Assembly (NCBI GenBank): GCA_965221375.1
Contig: OZ244883.1
Span: 806,001 to 870,000 of the forward strand
DNA length: 64,000 bases
DNA from: Poriferisulfidus sp965221375
Lineage (GTDB): Bacteria; Pseudomonadota; Gammaproteobacteria; Poriferisulfidales; Poriferisulfidaceae
Reading direction: 5' to 3'
The notes under the pieces were generated by a model. That model had not been told where the DNA came from, searched no databases, and saw only the letters and a list, made by a program, of their open reading frames with translations. Below are positions 41,936-51,658 of the stretch, piece by piece (the stretch's first letter is position 1; every line of letters starts with the position of its first letter). The translations under genes were made by a program, and so were the position numbers.

Positions 41936-44172
41936 AGAGTGATACGGCGGTAAATGTCGGAGACTTTCGTGGGCAGCTTGCCGATTTGGCTGACGACCGC
42001 AAAATTAGACGCGCCATACATATGCGGCAAGTAATCCATGGCTTTCTCGTCTATGGTAATGCAGTACGGGTGAATTCCCAAATGACGGGCCTCGTTGAGG
42101 GCTTGTCGGGTGTCTTCGATGCCGTAAGCGCCGCGGTAGCCGTCTTGATCATCCGGTTTGCCGTCGGATAAAGTAATGAGGAGTCGGGTGCGGGCTTCCG
42201 TATCGCTCAGCAATTGGGTCAGATGCCGCACCATGACGCCCATGCGCGTGTAATCACGAGGCTTAATGCCACTGATACGCTGGCGGACCTCTGATCCATA
42301 CATCTCTTCTAGGGTTTTGATGGGGTACAACTCGCAGTTACGGTGCGTCCGTCCGGAAAAGCCGTAAATGGCATAACGGTCGCCCAAGGCTTCCAGCGCG
42401 CCGCACAGCAACACCAGGGCCTCGCGCACCAAGTCGTTGATCCAGCCCGAAGTGGAACCGCTCATATCGACCAAAAACATGGCGGCAATATCACGGTCCA
42501 TTTTTTTCATACGGGTGAATAAGCGCTCGTCCATTTCCGAACCGCGCTGAAAATCGCTGTACGCCTCAACGAAATTATCCAAATCCAACTCGTCGCCGTA
42601 CGGTTCGCCGCGAATGCGTTTTTCTTCCCCGCGCAATGCTTCGAAGGTGCGTCGCAGGCCAGTCAACAAACGACGATGGCGCTCGATGACTTCTTGAACA
42701 AATTCCTCGCTTGTGCCGGTAATCGGGCGTTCATAGACCTGGCACCAGTCCTTACGATACTGCTGGCGCGAGTGGTCCCATTCCGGATAAGTGAAATGTG
42801 CATCTCCCGCGACTTGCATCGGAATGTCGCGTTCCTCCGAGGCTTCGGCGTATGCGCCGGCGCCCGCCGGTTCCAGGTATTCGTCCGGAATTTCACCCAA
42901 ATCCTGAATGACGGATTCGAGCAGTTGCTGTACGTCGGGCGGCGGTGTGACTGCCTGATCGCCGAATTGCAGCGAAAAAGCGAACTCATCGGCGACTTCA
43001 CGTTGATCCGGACGCACCGTGAAGCGTTTGCCCTGTTCGGTTTGCTTGGAGGATAATTCTTGATCGAGACTGAGCAAGGCTGCGGCCAGTTGATTACGTT
43101 CTTCATCGATGCGCCGCGCCATAACATCGGCGGCGAGCTCCGGGCGTAACGTTCCCTGGTAGCGAATGTCAGGAAGCGTGGCCGCGCTCGGGTACAAACC
43201 CTCCAGCAACTGCAGGGAGTCTTCGGCCGAAGCGTCGGGTGCCTGCAGATGTTCGACGGCTGCCGCCCATTCGGGAGATAACTGGCGCCAGGGATCGAGA
43301 GGGTTGTAGCGAGTGAGAATGCGGCCAATCCCGGGTAAATCATGGCGAATGCGCGCGTCCAAACGCAGAGTTTCCAAGGCATAAAAGTAACGTCGTGCCC
43401 GTCGCAGGTCGGAATAGCCGGACAGAGCGCCGGTCGGGGTTCGATAGGTTCCGTAACGCACTTGCGCCCAGAGGTGGGCAGCCGTCGCCTTGAACAATTC
43501 AAAATTTTCTTCACGGGTGGCGCATTCATCAATGCGCTCCGGCAGGTACAGAGTGGCGGTATCCGTATAGGGCTGTGGTCCCACTTCAATTTTCATGGGA
43601 CGCCCACCGAAGCCGAGCAGCAAGGTTTCGATGAGCCCGGCGATTTCCTGAAAGCGTATGCTCTGCGCTGCCCCCAGGACCTCGCGCAGATAACGATCTA
43701 CATTCTGCATCGCCTGCACCGCGCCATTGACGCCCAGTTGATCGTAACTGGCGCATAAGTGGCCAATCCAATCGTCCCAATAGTCTTCGTTGACCGCGCG
43801 CAGGGAATCAATGCCGAAATGGCAAAACTGGTAGGCCAGTTCGGCATTGCTGCTGGCAAAGGTTTCGGCAGCTTGAAGAAACCGCCGCTGGTCGAGATGG
43901 CTGAAACTTACCAATTCCTGCGCGGGTTTATGCACACTGTGTCGACTGGAGAGAATGCGATCGACAATCTGCTCCATCCGCAACTGCAGTTCCCGCTCGC
44001 CCATGCCGCCGTACTGGGCGCTGGCCTGAAGGCGTGGGCCCTTTTCGACCAGTTCTTTCGGGGGCTCTGCCGGACCTTGCCGGATAATGCGCCAAAAGCG
44101 CAGGGCGGGACTTCCCAATAGTCGAATCGCGGGTTTCAGATACGTGCTCGACCAGGAGGGTTTATTGGTCAT
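41932..44172 (-). CDS. CbbO/NorD-like von Willebrand factor A protein
   Basis: A 746-residue protein whose C-terminal 200 residues form a VWA domain with the metal-ion site VDMSGSTSGW near residue 567, FSGRTH and LITLSDGKPDD. The long helical N-terminal part matches the CbbO/NorD type. These proteins work with a MoxR-type AAA+ ATPase (CbbQ or NorQ) to activate RuBisCO or NO reductase. No CbbQ/NorQ, RuBisCO or norBC gene lies in the window. ATG 44172 has GGA eight bases upstream and overlaps the mutS stop by 11 nt; ATG 44181 is the alternative. A coupled lipoprotein follows. Confidence 0.85.
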   Translation of the reverse strand: MTNKPSWSSTYLKPAIRLLGSPALRFWRIIRQGPAEPPKELVEKGPRLQASAQYGGMGERELQLRMEQIVDRILSSRHSVHKPAQELVSFSHLDQRRFLQAAETFASSNAELAYQFCHFGIDSLRAVNEDYWDDWIGHLCASYDQLGVNGAVQAMQNVDRYLREVLGAAQSIRFQEIAGLIETLLLGFGGRPMKIEVGPQPYTDTATLYLPERIDECATREENFELFKATAAHLWAQVRYGTYRTPTGALSGYSDLRRARRYFYALETLRLDARIRHDLPGIGRILTRYNPLDPWRQLSPEWAAAVEHLQAPDASAEDSLQLLEGLYPSAATLPDIRYQGTLRPELAADVMARRIDEERNQLAAALLSLDQELSSKQTEQGKRFTVRPDQREVADEFAFSLQFGDQAVTPPPDVQQLLESVIQDLGEIPDEYLEPAGAGAYAEASEERDIPMQVAGDAHFTYPEWDHSRQQYRKDWCQVYERPITGTSEEFVQEVIERHRRLLTGLRRTFEALRGEEKRIRGEPYGDELDLDNFVEAYSDFQRGSEMDERLFTRMKKMDRDIAAMFLVDMSGSTSGWINDLVREALVLLCGALEALGDRYAIYGFSGRTHRNCELYPIKTLEEMYGSEVRQRISGIKPRDYTRMGVMVRHLTQLLSDTEARTRLLITLSDGKPDDQDGYRGAYGIEDTRQALNEARHLGIHPYCITIDEKAMDYLPHMYGASNFAVVSQIGKLPTKVSDIYRRITL

Positions 44173-46738
44173 CGTCCGCATCCAAACGGCGCAATTCGTA
44201 AATTAAGTCCAAAGCCTCGCGCGGCGCCAGATGGTCAGGCTGGAGGTTGCGCAGGCGTACCAGCGCGGGCGATGAGGGCGGGGATTTTTCGGGTGCCGGG
44301 GTGGAAAACAAGTTTGTTTGCGCCTGATCGCGCGCCCAACGTTCACTGCTGTCGTCCTCAAGTTCCAAAAGGCGTGCCTGAGCTTGGCGGATTACGTCCA
44401 GGGGAATGCCGGCCAAGCGGGCGACCTGCAGCCCGTAACTTTGACTGGCGGGCCCGTCTTTGACCGCGTGCAGGAAGATGATTTGCTGATTGTGCTCGGT
44501 TGCATCCAGATGCAGATTGACGATGCTGGGGTAGCGGTCCGCCAGTTGCGTCAATTCAAAATAATGCGTTGCGAAGAGGGTGAAGGAGCGGTTATGCGTG
44601 GCCAGATATTCGGCGCAACTCAAGGCCAGGGCCATTCCGTCAAACGTGCTGGTGCCGCGGCCAATTTCGTCCATCAGCACCAGACTTTGATCGGTGGCGT
44701 TATGCAAAATGCTAGCCGTTTCAGTCATTTCGACCATAAACGTCGAACGGCCCGAACCCAAATCATCGGAGGCGCCGATCCGAGTGAAGATGCGATCAAT
44801 GGGTCCGATGCTGGCCCGTTGCGCCGGCACGTGACTGCCGATGCAGGCCATCAGGACGATCAGGGCGGTCTGCCGCATGTAAGTGGATTTTCCGCCCATG
44901 TTGGGACCGGTAATCAACAGCAGGCGCCGCTGCTCGGACAACTCCGTATCATTGGGCACAAACGGCTCCTCCAAAGCGTGTTCAATGACCGGATGGCGTC
45001 CCGCTTCAATATGGATGCCGGGCTCTTCCGCCAGTTCGGGAATGCAGTAGTGTCGAGCCCGGGCGCATTCGGCGAAGCTGGCTAACACGTCCAGTTCCGC
45101 CAGAGCCGAGGCGCAACGTTTGAAACATTCCATGTGAGGCAATAGTTCTTCCAGCAGTTCCTGGTAGACGCGCTTTTCGCGTTCCAGCATTCGCGATCGG
45201 GCACTCAAGATCCGGCCTTCAAAATCCCTCAACTCGGAAGTGGTATAGCGCTCCACGTTTTTTAGGGTCTGCTGGCGCCGGTAATGTTCCGGTGCATTTG
45301 CGGCCTGATGGCGCGGCAGTTCAATGTAGTAACCATGCACCCGGTTGTAGGCAATCTTGAGTTGAGCAATGCCGGAGTTCTCCCGTTCGGTGGTTTCCAT
45401 GTTTGCCAGGATGCGATCGGCCCCCTCAGCGAATTCACGCAATTCATCCAAATCGGCATCCACTCCCGGGGCGATAACGCCGCCGTCCCGGATGGTGACC
45501 GGAGGGTTGTCGACAATGCTCTTCTCCAGCCGTGCGGCGAGATCAGGGTCTGCCTGCAGGCGGTCGTCAAACGGCCGGAATTCGTCCGCGTGAATTTTCT
45601 GCAGCAGGGTGCGCAGTTCCGGCAAGCGCAGCAGGGTTTGGCCCAATCCATACAAGTCTCGGGGGGAGGCGGTTTTTAGCGCAATGCGGGCAACCACGCG
45701 CTCGATGTCGAAGATGTGCGCCAATGTTTTCCGCAAGGTGGGAAGCTCATGGCTATCGAGCAGGCAGGCGACGATGCGGTGGCGAGCAGCCAGTCTTTCC
45801 CGGTCACGTAAGGGCGTCTGCACCCAGCGGTTCAGGCAACGTCGTCCCATGGCGGTGATGGTGTGATCCAAAACTCCCAGAAGACTCAGGCGGGTATCGC
45901 CGGACAGGGTGCGTTCCAGTTCCAGGTTGCGCCGCGTGGCGGCATCCAAAAAAATATGCGTGTCGCGTCGTTCGCGCTGCAGACTGCTGATATGAGGCAA
46001 AGTAGCTTGCTGGGTTTCGCGTGCGTAGTAGATCAGCGCGCCTGCAGCGGCAATGGCATGCGGGGCGTCTTCACAATCGAAACCGGATAGGTCGCGGGTC
46101 TGCATTTGTTCACATAACAGGCGACGGGCGGTTTCGACATCGAAGTGCCAGTCCGGCAAAGATTGCTCATGAGCGTCCTTCCAGTCGGGAGAGGCATGCG
46201 ATTCCGGATAAAGAATCTCCGCAGGTTGCAGCCGCTCCAGCTCGGCGTGCAGTTCGTCCTTGCTTCGCAGTTCCATGACACTGAGACGCCCTGCGCTGAG
46301 ATCCAAACTGGCCAATCCGACCGGAGGTCCCGGCCACAGAGCCAAGAGCAGAGTGTCGCGACCGGCGTCGAGTAATTCATCGTCGGTTAGAGTGCCCGGC
46401 GTGACGATGCGCGAAATTTTGCGTTCCATTGGACCCTTGCCGCTGGGAGCGTTGCCGACCTGTTCGCAGACTACGGCCGAATGACCCATGCGAGTCAATT
46501 TGGCGAGATAAGAATCCAACGATACGACGGGCACACCGGCCATGGGCACAGGCTGTCCGGCGGTACGACCGCGTTCCGTCAGCGTAATGTCCAGCAATTG
46601 AGCCGCCTGCTTGGCATCGTCAAAAAACAACTCATAGAAATCACCCATTCGGTACAGCAGCAAGTGCTGCGGATACTGCGCCTTGAACTCAAGGTATTGG
46701 CGGATAATCGGGGTATGGGGAGCAGGGGAATTCGACAT
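44162..46738 (-). CDS. mutS: DNA mismatch repair protein MutS
   Basis: MutS recognises base mismatches and recruits MutL. The 858-residue protein has the mismatch-binding FYE region (YRMGDFYELFFDDA) near its N terminus, Walker A ITGPNMGGKSTYMRQ, and VLMDEIGRGTSTFDG with FATHYFEL. Start is uncertain: ATG 46738 gives the usual length; ATG 46762 has a better purine-rich site. The gene is divergent from the CinA-like gene. It leads a minus-strand run (VWA protein, lipoprotein, arsC-like, wrbA), an unusual downstream partner set for mutS. Confidence 0.95.
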   Translation of the reverse strand: MSNSPAPHTPIIRQYLEFKAQYPQHLLLYRMGDFYELFFDDAKQAAQLLDITLTERGRTAGQPVPMAGVPVVSLDSYLAKLTRMGHSAVVCEQVGNAPSGKGPMERKISRIVTPGTLTDDELLDAGRDTLLLALWPGPPVGLASLDLSAGRLSVMELRSKDELHAELERLQPAEILYPESHASPDWKDAHEQSLPDWHFDVETARRLLCEQMQTRDLSGFDCEDAPHAIAAAGALIYYARETQQATLPHISSLQRERRDTHIFLDAATRRNLELERTLSGDTRLSLLGVLDHTITAMGRRCLNRWVQTPLRDRERLAARHRIVACLLDSHELPTLRKTLAHIFDIERVVARIALKTASPRDLYGLGQTLLRLPELRTLLQKIHADEFRPFDDRLQADPDLAARLEKSIVDNPPVTIRDGGVIAPGVDADLDELREFAEGADRILANMETTERENSGIAQLKIAYNRVHGYYIELPRHQAANAPEHYRRQQTLKNVERYTTSELRDFEGRILSARSRMLEREKRVYQELLEELLPHMECFKRCASALAELDVLASFAECARARHYCIPELAEEPGIHIEAGRHPVIEHALEEPFVPNDTELSEQRRLLLITGPNMGGKSTYMRQTALIVLMACIGSHVPAQRASIGPIDRIFTRIGASDDLGSGRSTFMVEMTETASILHNATDQSLVLMDEIGRGTSTFDGMALALSCAEYLATHNRSFTLFATHYFELTQLADRYPSIVNLHLDATEHNQQIIFLHAVKDGPASQSYGLQVARLAGIPLDVIRQAQARLLELEDDSSERWARDQAQTNLFSTPAPEKSPPSSPALVRLRNLQPDHLAPREALDLIYELRRLDADDDQ

Positions 46739-46988
46739 GAGGTCTGCAAACTGGGGGAACATACAGGCGCCACCCCTTATTTTGGCAGGTTTTCCCGCCG
46801 ACTCGGTCTCACGGACATCTCTAAAACCATTCGGCAAGGAGTGGCAGCGCCGTCGCATGAAAATGCGCGAACTTTACATGGCCTATTGGGGAGGGCTACA
46901 ATCCCGTCGAGGCAATCGAGGCCGCGATGCCACAGATTTTTCGGTCTTATCTGCGCGGTGGCCTCCCGTTCCGTTTGAGAATTAGAAA

Positions 46989-47486
46989 ATGTCGTCCGAA
47001 CCCATTTCCGATGCGCAATTGCTGGAGGCAGCGTCTGCCTTGGCGGAACACTGCAGATCACATCAGTGGCGTTTGGCGACCGCGGAATCCTGTACTGGCG
47101 GTTGGTTGGCACGCTGCTGCACGGATGTGCCCGGCAGTTCACAGTGGTTTGAATGCGGCTGGGTGACGTACAGCAATGCCGCAAAGGAATTCATGTTGGG
47201 AGTGCCGGCTGAATTGATTCAGCGGCATGGCGCCGTGTCGCAATCGGTGGTGGAAGCGATGGCCGCCCAGGCGCTGCAGCATGCCGATTGTGATCTTGCC
47301 TGCGCCATCAGTGGGGTAGCGGGTCCCACCGGCGGAACCGCGAGGACGCCCGTGGGGATGGTCTGGTTTGGGTTCGCGCAGCGTGGCCGAACGGTGGTCA
47401 GTGAGGTGCAGAATTTTCAAGGAGACCGGGAAGGGATTCGGCGCAGCGCCGTCTGGTACGCATTGAATCGCCTGCTGCAACTTTAG
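46989..47486 (+). CDS. pncC: CinA-like nicotinamide-nucleotide amidohydrolase
   Basis: A 165-residue stand-alone CinA C-terminal domain with the catalytic block LATAESCTGGWLA near residue 30, VTYSNAAK and GVAGPTGGT. PncC converts NMN to nicotinate mononucleotide in the pyridine-nucleotide salvage cycle. It lies upstream of recA, a position common in gammaproteobacteria and the reason for its older name cinA/ygaD. Divergent from mutS. About 100 nt separate it from recA. Confidence 0.93.
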   Translation: MSSEPISDAQLLEAASALAEHCRSHQWRLATAESCTGGWLARCCTDVPGSSQWFECGWVTYSNAAKEFMLGVPAELIQRHGAVSQSVVEAMAAQALQHADCDLACAISGVAGPTGGTARTPVGMVWFGFAQRGRTVVSEVQNFQGDREGIRRSAVWYALNRLLQL

Positions 47487-47589
47487 TGCGACGATGTGCC
47501 GGGGTTAAGGCTTCTGATGCGGGCCGGGAAGGTATGGAATAATAGACGCCCAAGAAGTCGGGCCGCACCACTGGAGAACTCCAAAAATT

Positions 47590-48639
47590 ATGGAAATCGA
47601 TCGTAAGAAGGCCCTGGCAGCGGCTCTCGGGCAGATTGAACGTCAGTACGGCAAAGGCGCGGTAATGCGTTTTGGCGACGGCGTGGCCGTGCCGGAGATC
47701 GAGGTGGTTTCGACGGGGTCGTTGGCCTTGGATGCGGCGTTGGGGATCGGAGGCTTGCCGCGCGGTCGCGTGGTGGAAATTTACGGCTCGGAATCATCGG
47801 GCAAAACCACTTTGGCGCTGCATGTGGCGGCCAATTGCCAGAAAGCCGGCGGCACTGCCGCTTTTATTGACGCCGAACATGCGTTGGATCCGGCTTATGC
47901 GGCGCATTTGGGCGTGCAGGTCGACGATCTGCTGTTGTCGCAACCTGACCATGGCGAACAGGCCATGGAAATTGCCGACACACTGGTCAATTCGGGTGCA
48001 GTGGATCTGATTGTGGTGGATTCGGTTGCGGCGCTGACGCCTCGCGCCGAATTGGAAGGCGGCATGGGAGACAGCCATATGGGGTTGCATGCCCGACTGA
48101 TGTCGCAAGCCCTGCGCAAACTCGCAGGCAACATTAAACGCTCCAACACGCTCGTCGTTTTCATTAACCAATTACGCATGAAAATCGGGGTGATGTTTGG
48201 AAATCCGGAGACGACGACAGGCGGCAATGCGCTGAAGTTCTATGCTTCGGTGCGATTGGATATCCGGCGCGTGGGGGCGACGAAAAAAGGCGACGAAGTA
48301 ACCGGTCACGACACGCGCGTCAAAGTGGTCAAGAACAAGATGGCGCCACCCTTCAAAAAGGCAGAATTTGAGATTCGCTATGGTGAAGGCATCAGCCGCA
48401 CCTCGGAGTTGCTGCTGCTGGGGGTCGAGCACGGATTGCTGCAGAAATCGGGCGCTTGGTACAGCTATCAGGGGGAGCGCATCGGCCAGGGCAAGGACAA
48501 TGCCCGGCAATATTTGGAGGAGCATCCGGAACAGGCGGATACTCTGGAGCAAGAGTTGCGCGCGTTGCTGTTCCCGGGGAAAGGAGCCGCATCGGATACC
48601 AAGGCCACTGAAGCGGAGCATGTCGAAGCCCCGGCGTGA
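47590..48639 (+). CDS. recA: recombinase RecA
   Basis: RecA forms filaments on single-stranded DNA for homologous recombination and stimulates LexA cleavage. The 349-residue protein has the core intact: IEVVSTGSLALDAALG, IVVDSVAALTPRAELEG, the DNA-binding loop region MFGNPETTTGGNALKFYAS and KNKMAPPF. The Walker A reads GSESSGKTT, where most relatives have GPESSGKTT, and the next loop QPDHGEQ has H where N or T is usual. No CTGT-N8-ACAG LexA operator is visible upstream. recX overlaps its 3' end by 20 nt. Confidence 0.96.
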   Translation: MEIDRKKALAAALGQIERQYGKGAVMRFGDGVAVPEIEVVSTGSLALDAALGIGGLPRGRVVEIYGSESSGKTTLALHVAANCQKAGGTAAFIDAEHALDPAYAAHLGVQVDDLLLSQPDHGEQAMEIADTLVNSGAVDLIVVDSVAALTPRAELEGGMGDSHMGLHARLMSQALRKLAGNIKRSNTLVVFINQLRMKIGVMFGNPETTTGGNALKFYASVRLDIRRVGATKKGDEVTGHDTRVKVVKNKMAPPFKKAEFEIRYGEGISRTSELLLLGVEHGLLQKSGAWYSYQGERIGQGKDNARQYLEEHPEQADTLEQELRALLFPGKGAASDTKATEAEHVEAPA

Positions 48640-49075
48640 AGTTGTTCAGCAGGCCCTCGCGTTCCTAGCGCGACGCGAACATTCTCAAAAGGAGTTGCAC
48701 GGCAAATTGCGCGCGTGCGGTTATGAGGTGAAAGAAGTGGAGGTGGCATTGACGTGGATGCACGCGCAGAACCAGCAAAGTGACCAACGTTTCGCCGAGG
48801 CTTGTGCCGCGTCCTTGATACAGCGGGGTTATGGGAGTCGCCGGGTGGATGGAGAATTGCGCGAACGCGGTGTCTCCGCTGATGTGGCGTCCGCCTGGGT
48901 GGCTGAAGCTCAAGCTGGGGATTTGGATCGAGCCGATAGAATTCTGCGCCGCAAACAGCAAAATCGACCTATGACACAAATGCAAATGTTGCGTTTTTTA
49001 AATAGTCGCGGTTATCCCGCCGAAGTGGCCCGCAAGGCCACTGCCACTATTTTGCGTGAGTTCAAAGAAGCATGA
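48620..49075 (+). CDS. recX: RecA regulatory protein RecX
   Basis: RecX binds and limits RecA filaments. The 151-residue helical protein shows the family pattern ALAFLARREHSQKELHGKL, FAEACAASLIQRGYGSRRVDGEL and MLRFLNSRGYP. ATG 48620 lies inside the 3' end of recA (20-nt overlap in another frame), so translation is coupled to recA. The stop overlaps the alaS ATG (ATGA), making recA-recX-alaS one operon, as in E. coli. Confidence 0.93.
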   Translation: MSKPRREVVQQALAFLARREHSQKELHGKLRACGYEVKEVEVALTWMHAQNQQSDQRFAEACAASLIQRGYGSRRVDGELRERGVSADVASAWVAEAQAGDLDRADRILRRKQQNRPMTQMQMLRFLNSRGYPAEVARKATATILREFKEA

Positions 49076-51657
49076 AACACAGTTCCGAAATCCGCCAGGC
49101 GTTTTTGGATTATTTCGCCCAGCATGAGCATGAGGTGGTGCCGTCGAGCTCGTTGGTTCCAAGCAATGACCCCAGCTTGTTGTTCACCAATGCGGGGATG
49201 GTGCAGTTCAAGGATGTGTTTTTGGGTCGTGAGACACGCACACCGCCGCGAGCCGTCTCCTCGCAACGTTGTCTGCGCGCCGGAGGCAAGCACAACGATT
49301 TGGAGAATGTGGGCTACACGCGCCGGCACCATACATTTTTTGAAATGTTGGGCAATTTCAGCTTCGGAGACTATTTCAAGGAAGAGGCAATTCATTATTG
49401 TTGGGAATTCCTGACCGGCACACTCGCCTTGCCGAGCGAACGGTTGTGGGTATCGGTCTATCAGGATGATGACGAGGCGGAGCGCATCTGGCGTGAGCAC
49501 ATTGGAGTCGCGCCGGAGCGCGTGGTGCGACTGGGAGCGGAAGAGAACTTCTGGTCCATGGGAGATACCGGTCCTTGTGGTCCGTGTTCGGAAGTGTATT
49601 GGGACCATGGTGATTCCTTGCCGGGCGAGCCGCTGGGGCAGGGAGACGGGGGCGACCGCTTTGTGGAAATCTGGAATCTGGTGTTCATGCAGTACCGTCG
49701 AGAGGCGGACGGAAGCATGGAGCCCTTGCCCAAACCTTCAGTCGACACCGGCATGGGCCTGGAGCGTATCTCGGCCGTCCTGCAGGGTGTGCATGACAAT
49801 TACGACACCGATTTGTTTGCGCCGGTACTCAAGGTGGCGGGTGCATTGGTCCCGGACCCACAGCCGGCATCGTTGAATGTAATCGCGGATCACATTCGCG
49901 CCAGCTGTTTTCTGATGGTCGATGGGGTTACGCCTTCCAACGAAGGGCGAGGCTACGTGCTGCGACGCATTATCCGTCGGGCCTTGCGCCATGGCAGCAA
50001 GATGGGAATCAACGAGCCATTTTTTTATCGCTTGGCGGCGCCGTTGGCGTCGGTGATGGGTGAGGCGTATCCGGAATTGGTCCGCGAGCAGGAACGCATC
50101 GAGACGACCCTGCAGCAGGAAGAGGAACGTTTTGCTCAGACGCTGCAGGCGGGCTTGAAAGTACTGGACGATGGGCTGGCACAAATGAAAGGCCGAACCA
50201 TTTCCGGGGAACTGGCGTTTTTGCTTTATGACACCTATGGCTTCCCGGTCGACTTGACGCAGGACATCGCTCGTGAGCGCGATTTGACGGTGGATTTGAA
50301 AAACTACGAGCAACTGATGGATGAGCAACGTGACCGGGCGCGCGAGACCGCGCAATTCTCGGTCGATTACACGCTGCTGAAAAACGTCACTCAAGACGGG
50401 CGATTTTGCGGATATGAGCGCCTGGGCCAAGACAGCGCCGTGGTTGCGCTGTATGCGGAAGGACGGGATGTGCAGGCGATCGAAGCCCCGGCGGATGCGG
50501 TCGTAGTGCTGGAAGAAACTCCGTTTTATGCCGAGTCCGGAGGGCAGATGGGGGATTCCGGTTGGCTACAGGGCGCACAAGGAAATTTTGAGGTGGGAGA
50601 CACGCAAAAACACGGCAATGCACATCTGCACATTGGGCGTCTGCGAGAGGGGCGCTTGCAAATCGGTGATACGGTCGCTGCGCAAGTCGATGTGCAGCGT
50701 CGCGAGTCGCTGATGCTCAATCACTCGGCGACCCACTTGATGCATGCGGCGTTGCGGGAAGTTTTAGGGACTCACGTCACTCAGAAAGGTTCATTGGTTG
50801 CGCCGGATCGTTTGCGTTTCGACTTTTCGCACCCCCAACCGGTGACCCCGGATGAACTGCATCAGGTCGAAGAGCGCGTCAATGCGGTCGTTCGACAAAA
50901 TGACTCGGTCGAGGCGGAAATCATGTCGCACGCACAAGCGATGGAGGCAGGCGCCTTGGCCTTTTTTGGTGAAAAGTACGGAGACGAGGTACGGGTGCTG
51001 CGGATGGGCGATTTCTCAATGGAATTGTGTGGTGGCACGCATGTGCAGCGCACCGGAGATATCGGGTATTTCTGCATCGTCAGCGAATCCGGAGTGGCGG
51101 CAGGCGTACGACGTATTGAGGCGCTGACCGGAGCTCTGGCACATCGTCGCGCTTTGGAGCAGCAAACCATGCTGGCCCAGGCGGCCTCGCTGATTCGAGC
51201 CACGCCCGACAATTTCCAGGAAAAACTGGAACGCTGGGTGGAACGCCATCAGCAACTGGAAAAAGAATTGGAACGATTGAAAAGCCGTCAAGCGCAATGG
51301 GTCGGCGGAGAATTGGAGCAACAAGCAGTCGAGATCGACGGCATCAAAGTGCTGGGGGCGCAAGTGGATGCCGATATTAAATCCATGCGCAATATGCTGG
51401 ATCAGCTCAAAGAAAAACTGGGCAGTGCCGCGATTGTGTTGGCTTCGACCAAAGCCGGAAAGGTGACGTTGGTGGCCGGGGTGACTTCCGACCAGACGGA
51501 ACGGATTCGCGCCGGTGAACTGGTTCAGGCGGTGGCGGTACAGATTGGCGGTAAAGGTGGAGGTCGCGCAGATATGGCACAAGCGGGAGGCGGAGATCCG
51601 CAAGCACTTCCCGAAGCGTTGAATTCGGTGCCGGAGTGGGTGCGCGGACAGTTGTGA
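49072..51657 (+). CDS. alaS: alanine-tRNA ligase
   Basis: AlaRS charges tRNA-Ala and has an editing domain against mischarged Ser and Gly. The 861-residue protein begins with the class II catalytic core (SSLVPSNDPSLLFTNAGMVQF). Editing-domain zinc ligands lie in NHSATHLMHAALREVL and LCGGTHVQRTGDIG, and the protein ends with the C-Ala domain (IQIGGKGGGRADMAQAGG). Start ATG 49072 overlaps recX; the lysC ATG follows one base after its stop. Confidence 0.97.
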   Translation: MKHSSEIRQAFLDYFAQHEHEVVPSSSLVPSNDPSLLFTNAGMVQFKDVFLGRETRTPPRAVSSQRCLRAGGKHNDLENVGYTRRHHTFFEMLGNFSFGDYFKEEAIHYCWEFLTGTLALPSERLWVSVYQDDDEAERIWREHIGVAPERVVRLGAEENFWSMGDTGPCGPCSEVYWDHGDSLPGEPLGQGDGGDRFVEIWNLVFMQYRREADGSMEPLPKPSVDTGMGLERISAVLQGVHDNYDTDLFAPVLKVAGALVPDPQPASLNVIADHIRASCFLMVDGVTPSNEGRGYVLRRIIRRALRHGSKMGINEPFFYRLAAPLASVMGEAYPELVREQERIETTLQQEEERFAQTLQAGLKVLDDGLAQMKGRTISGELAFLLYDTYGFPVDLTQDIARERDLTVDLKNYEQLMDEQRDRARETAQFSVDYTLLKNVTQDGRFCGYERLGQDSAVVALYAEGRDVQAIEAPADAVVVLEETPFYAESGGQMGDSGWLQGAQGNFEVGDTQKHGNAHLHIGRLREGRLQIGDTVAAQVDVQRRESLMLNHSATHLMHAALREVLGTHVTQKGSLVAPDRLRFDFSHPQPVTPDELHQVEERVNAVVRQNDSVEAEIMSHAQAMEAGALAFFGEKYGDEVRVLRMGDFSMELCGGTHVQRTGDIGYFCIVSESGVAAGVRRIEALTGALAHRRALEQQTMLAQAASLIRATPDNFQEKLERWVERHQQLEKELERLKSRQAQWVGGELEQQAVEIDGIKVLGAQVDADIKSMRNMLDQLKEKLGSAAIVLASTKAGKVTLVAGVTSDQTERIRAGELVQAVAVQIGGKGGGRADMAQAGGGDPQALPEALNSVPEWVRGQL

Positions 51658-51658
51658 C

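Noticed and set aside
42663..43589. 308-residue minus-strand frame inside the VWA gene
   Set aside because: Same strand but different frame from the CbbO-like protein; cysteine/arginine/serine-rich shadow without family features.
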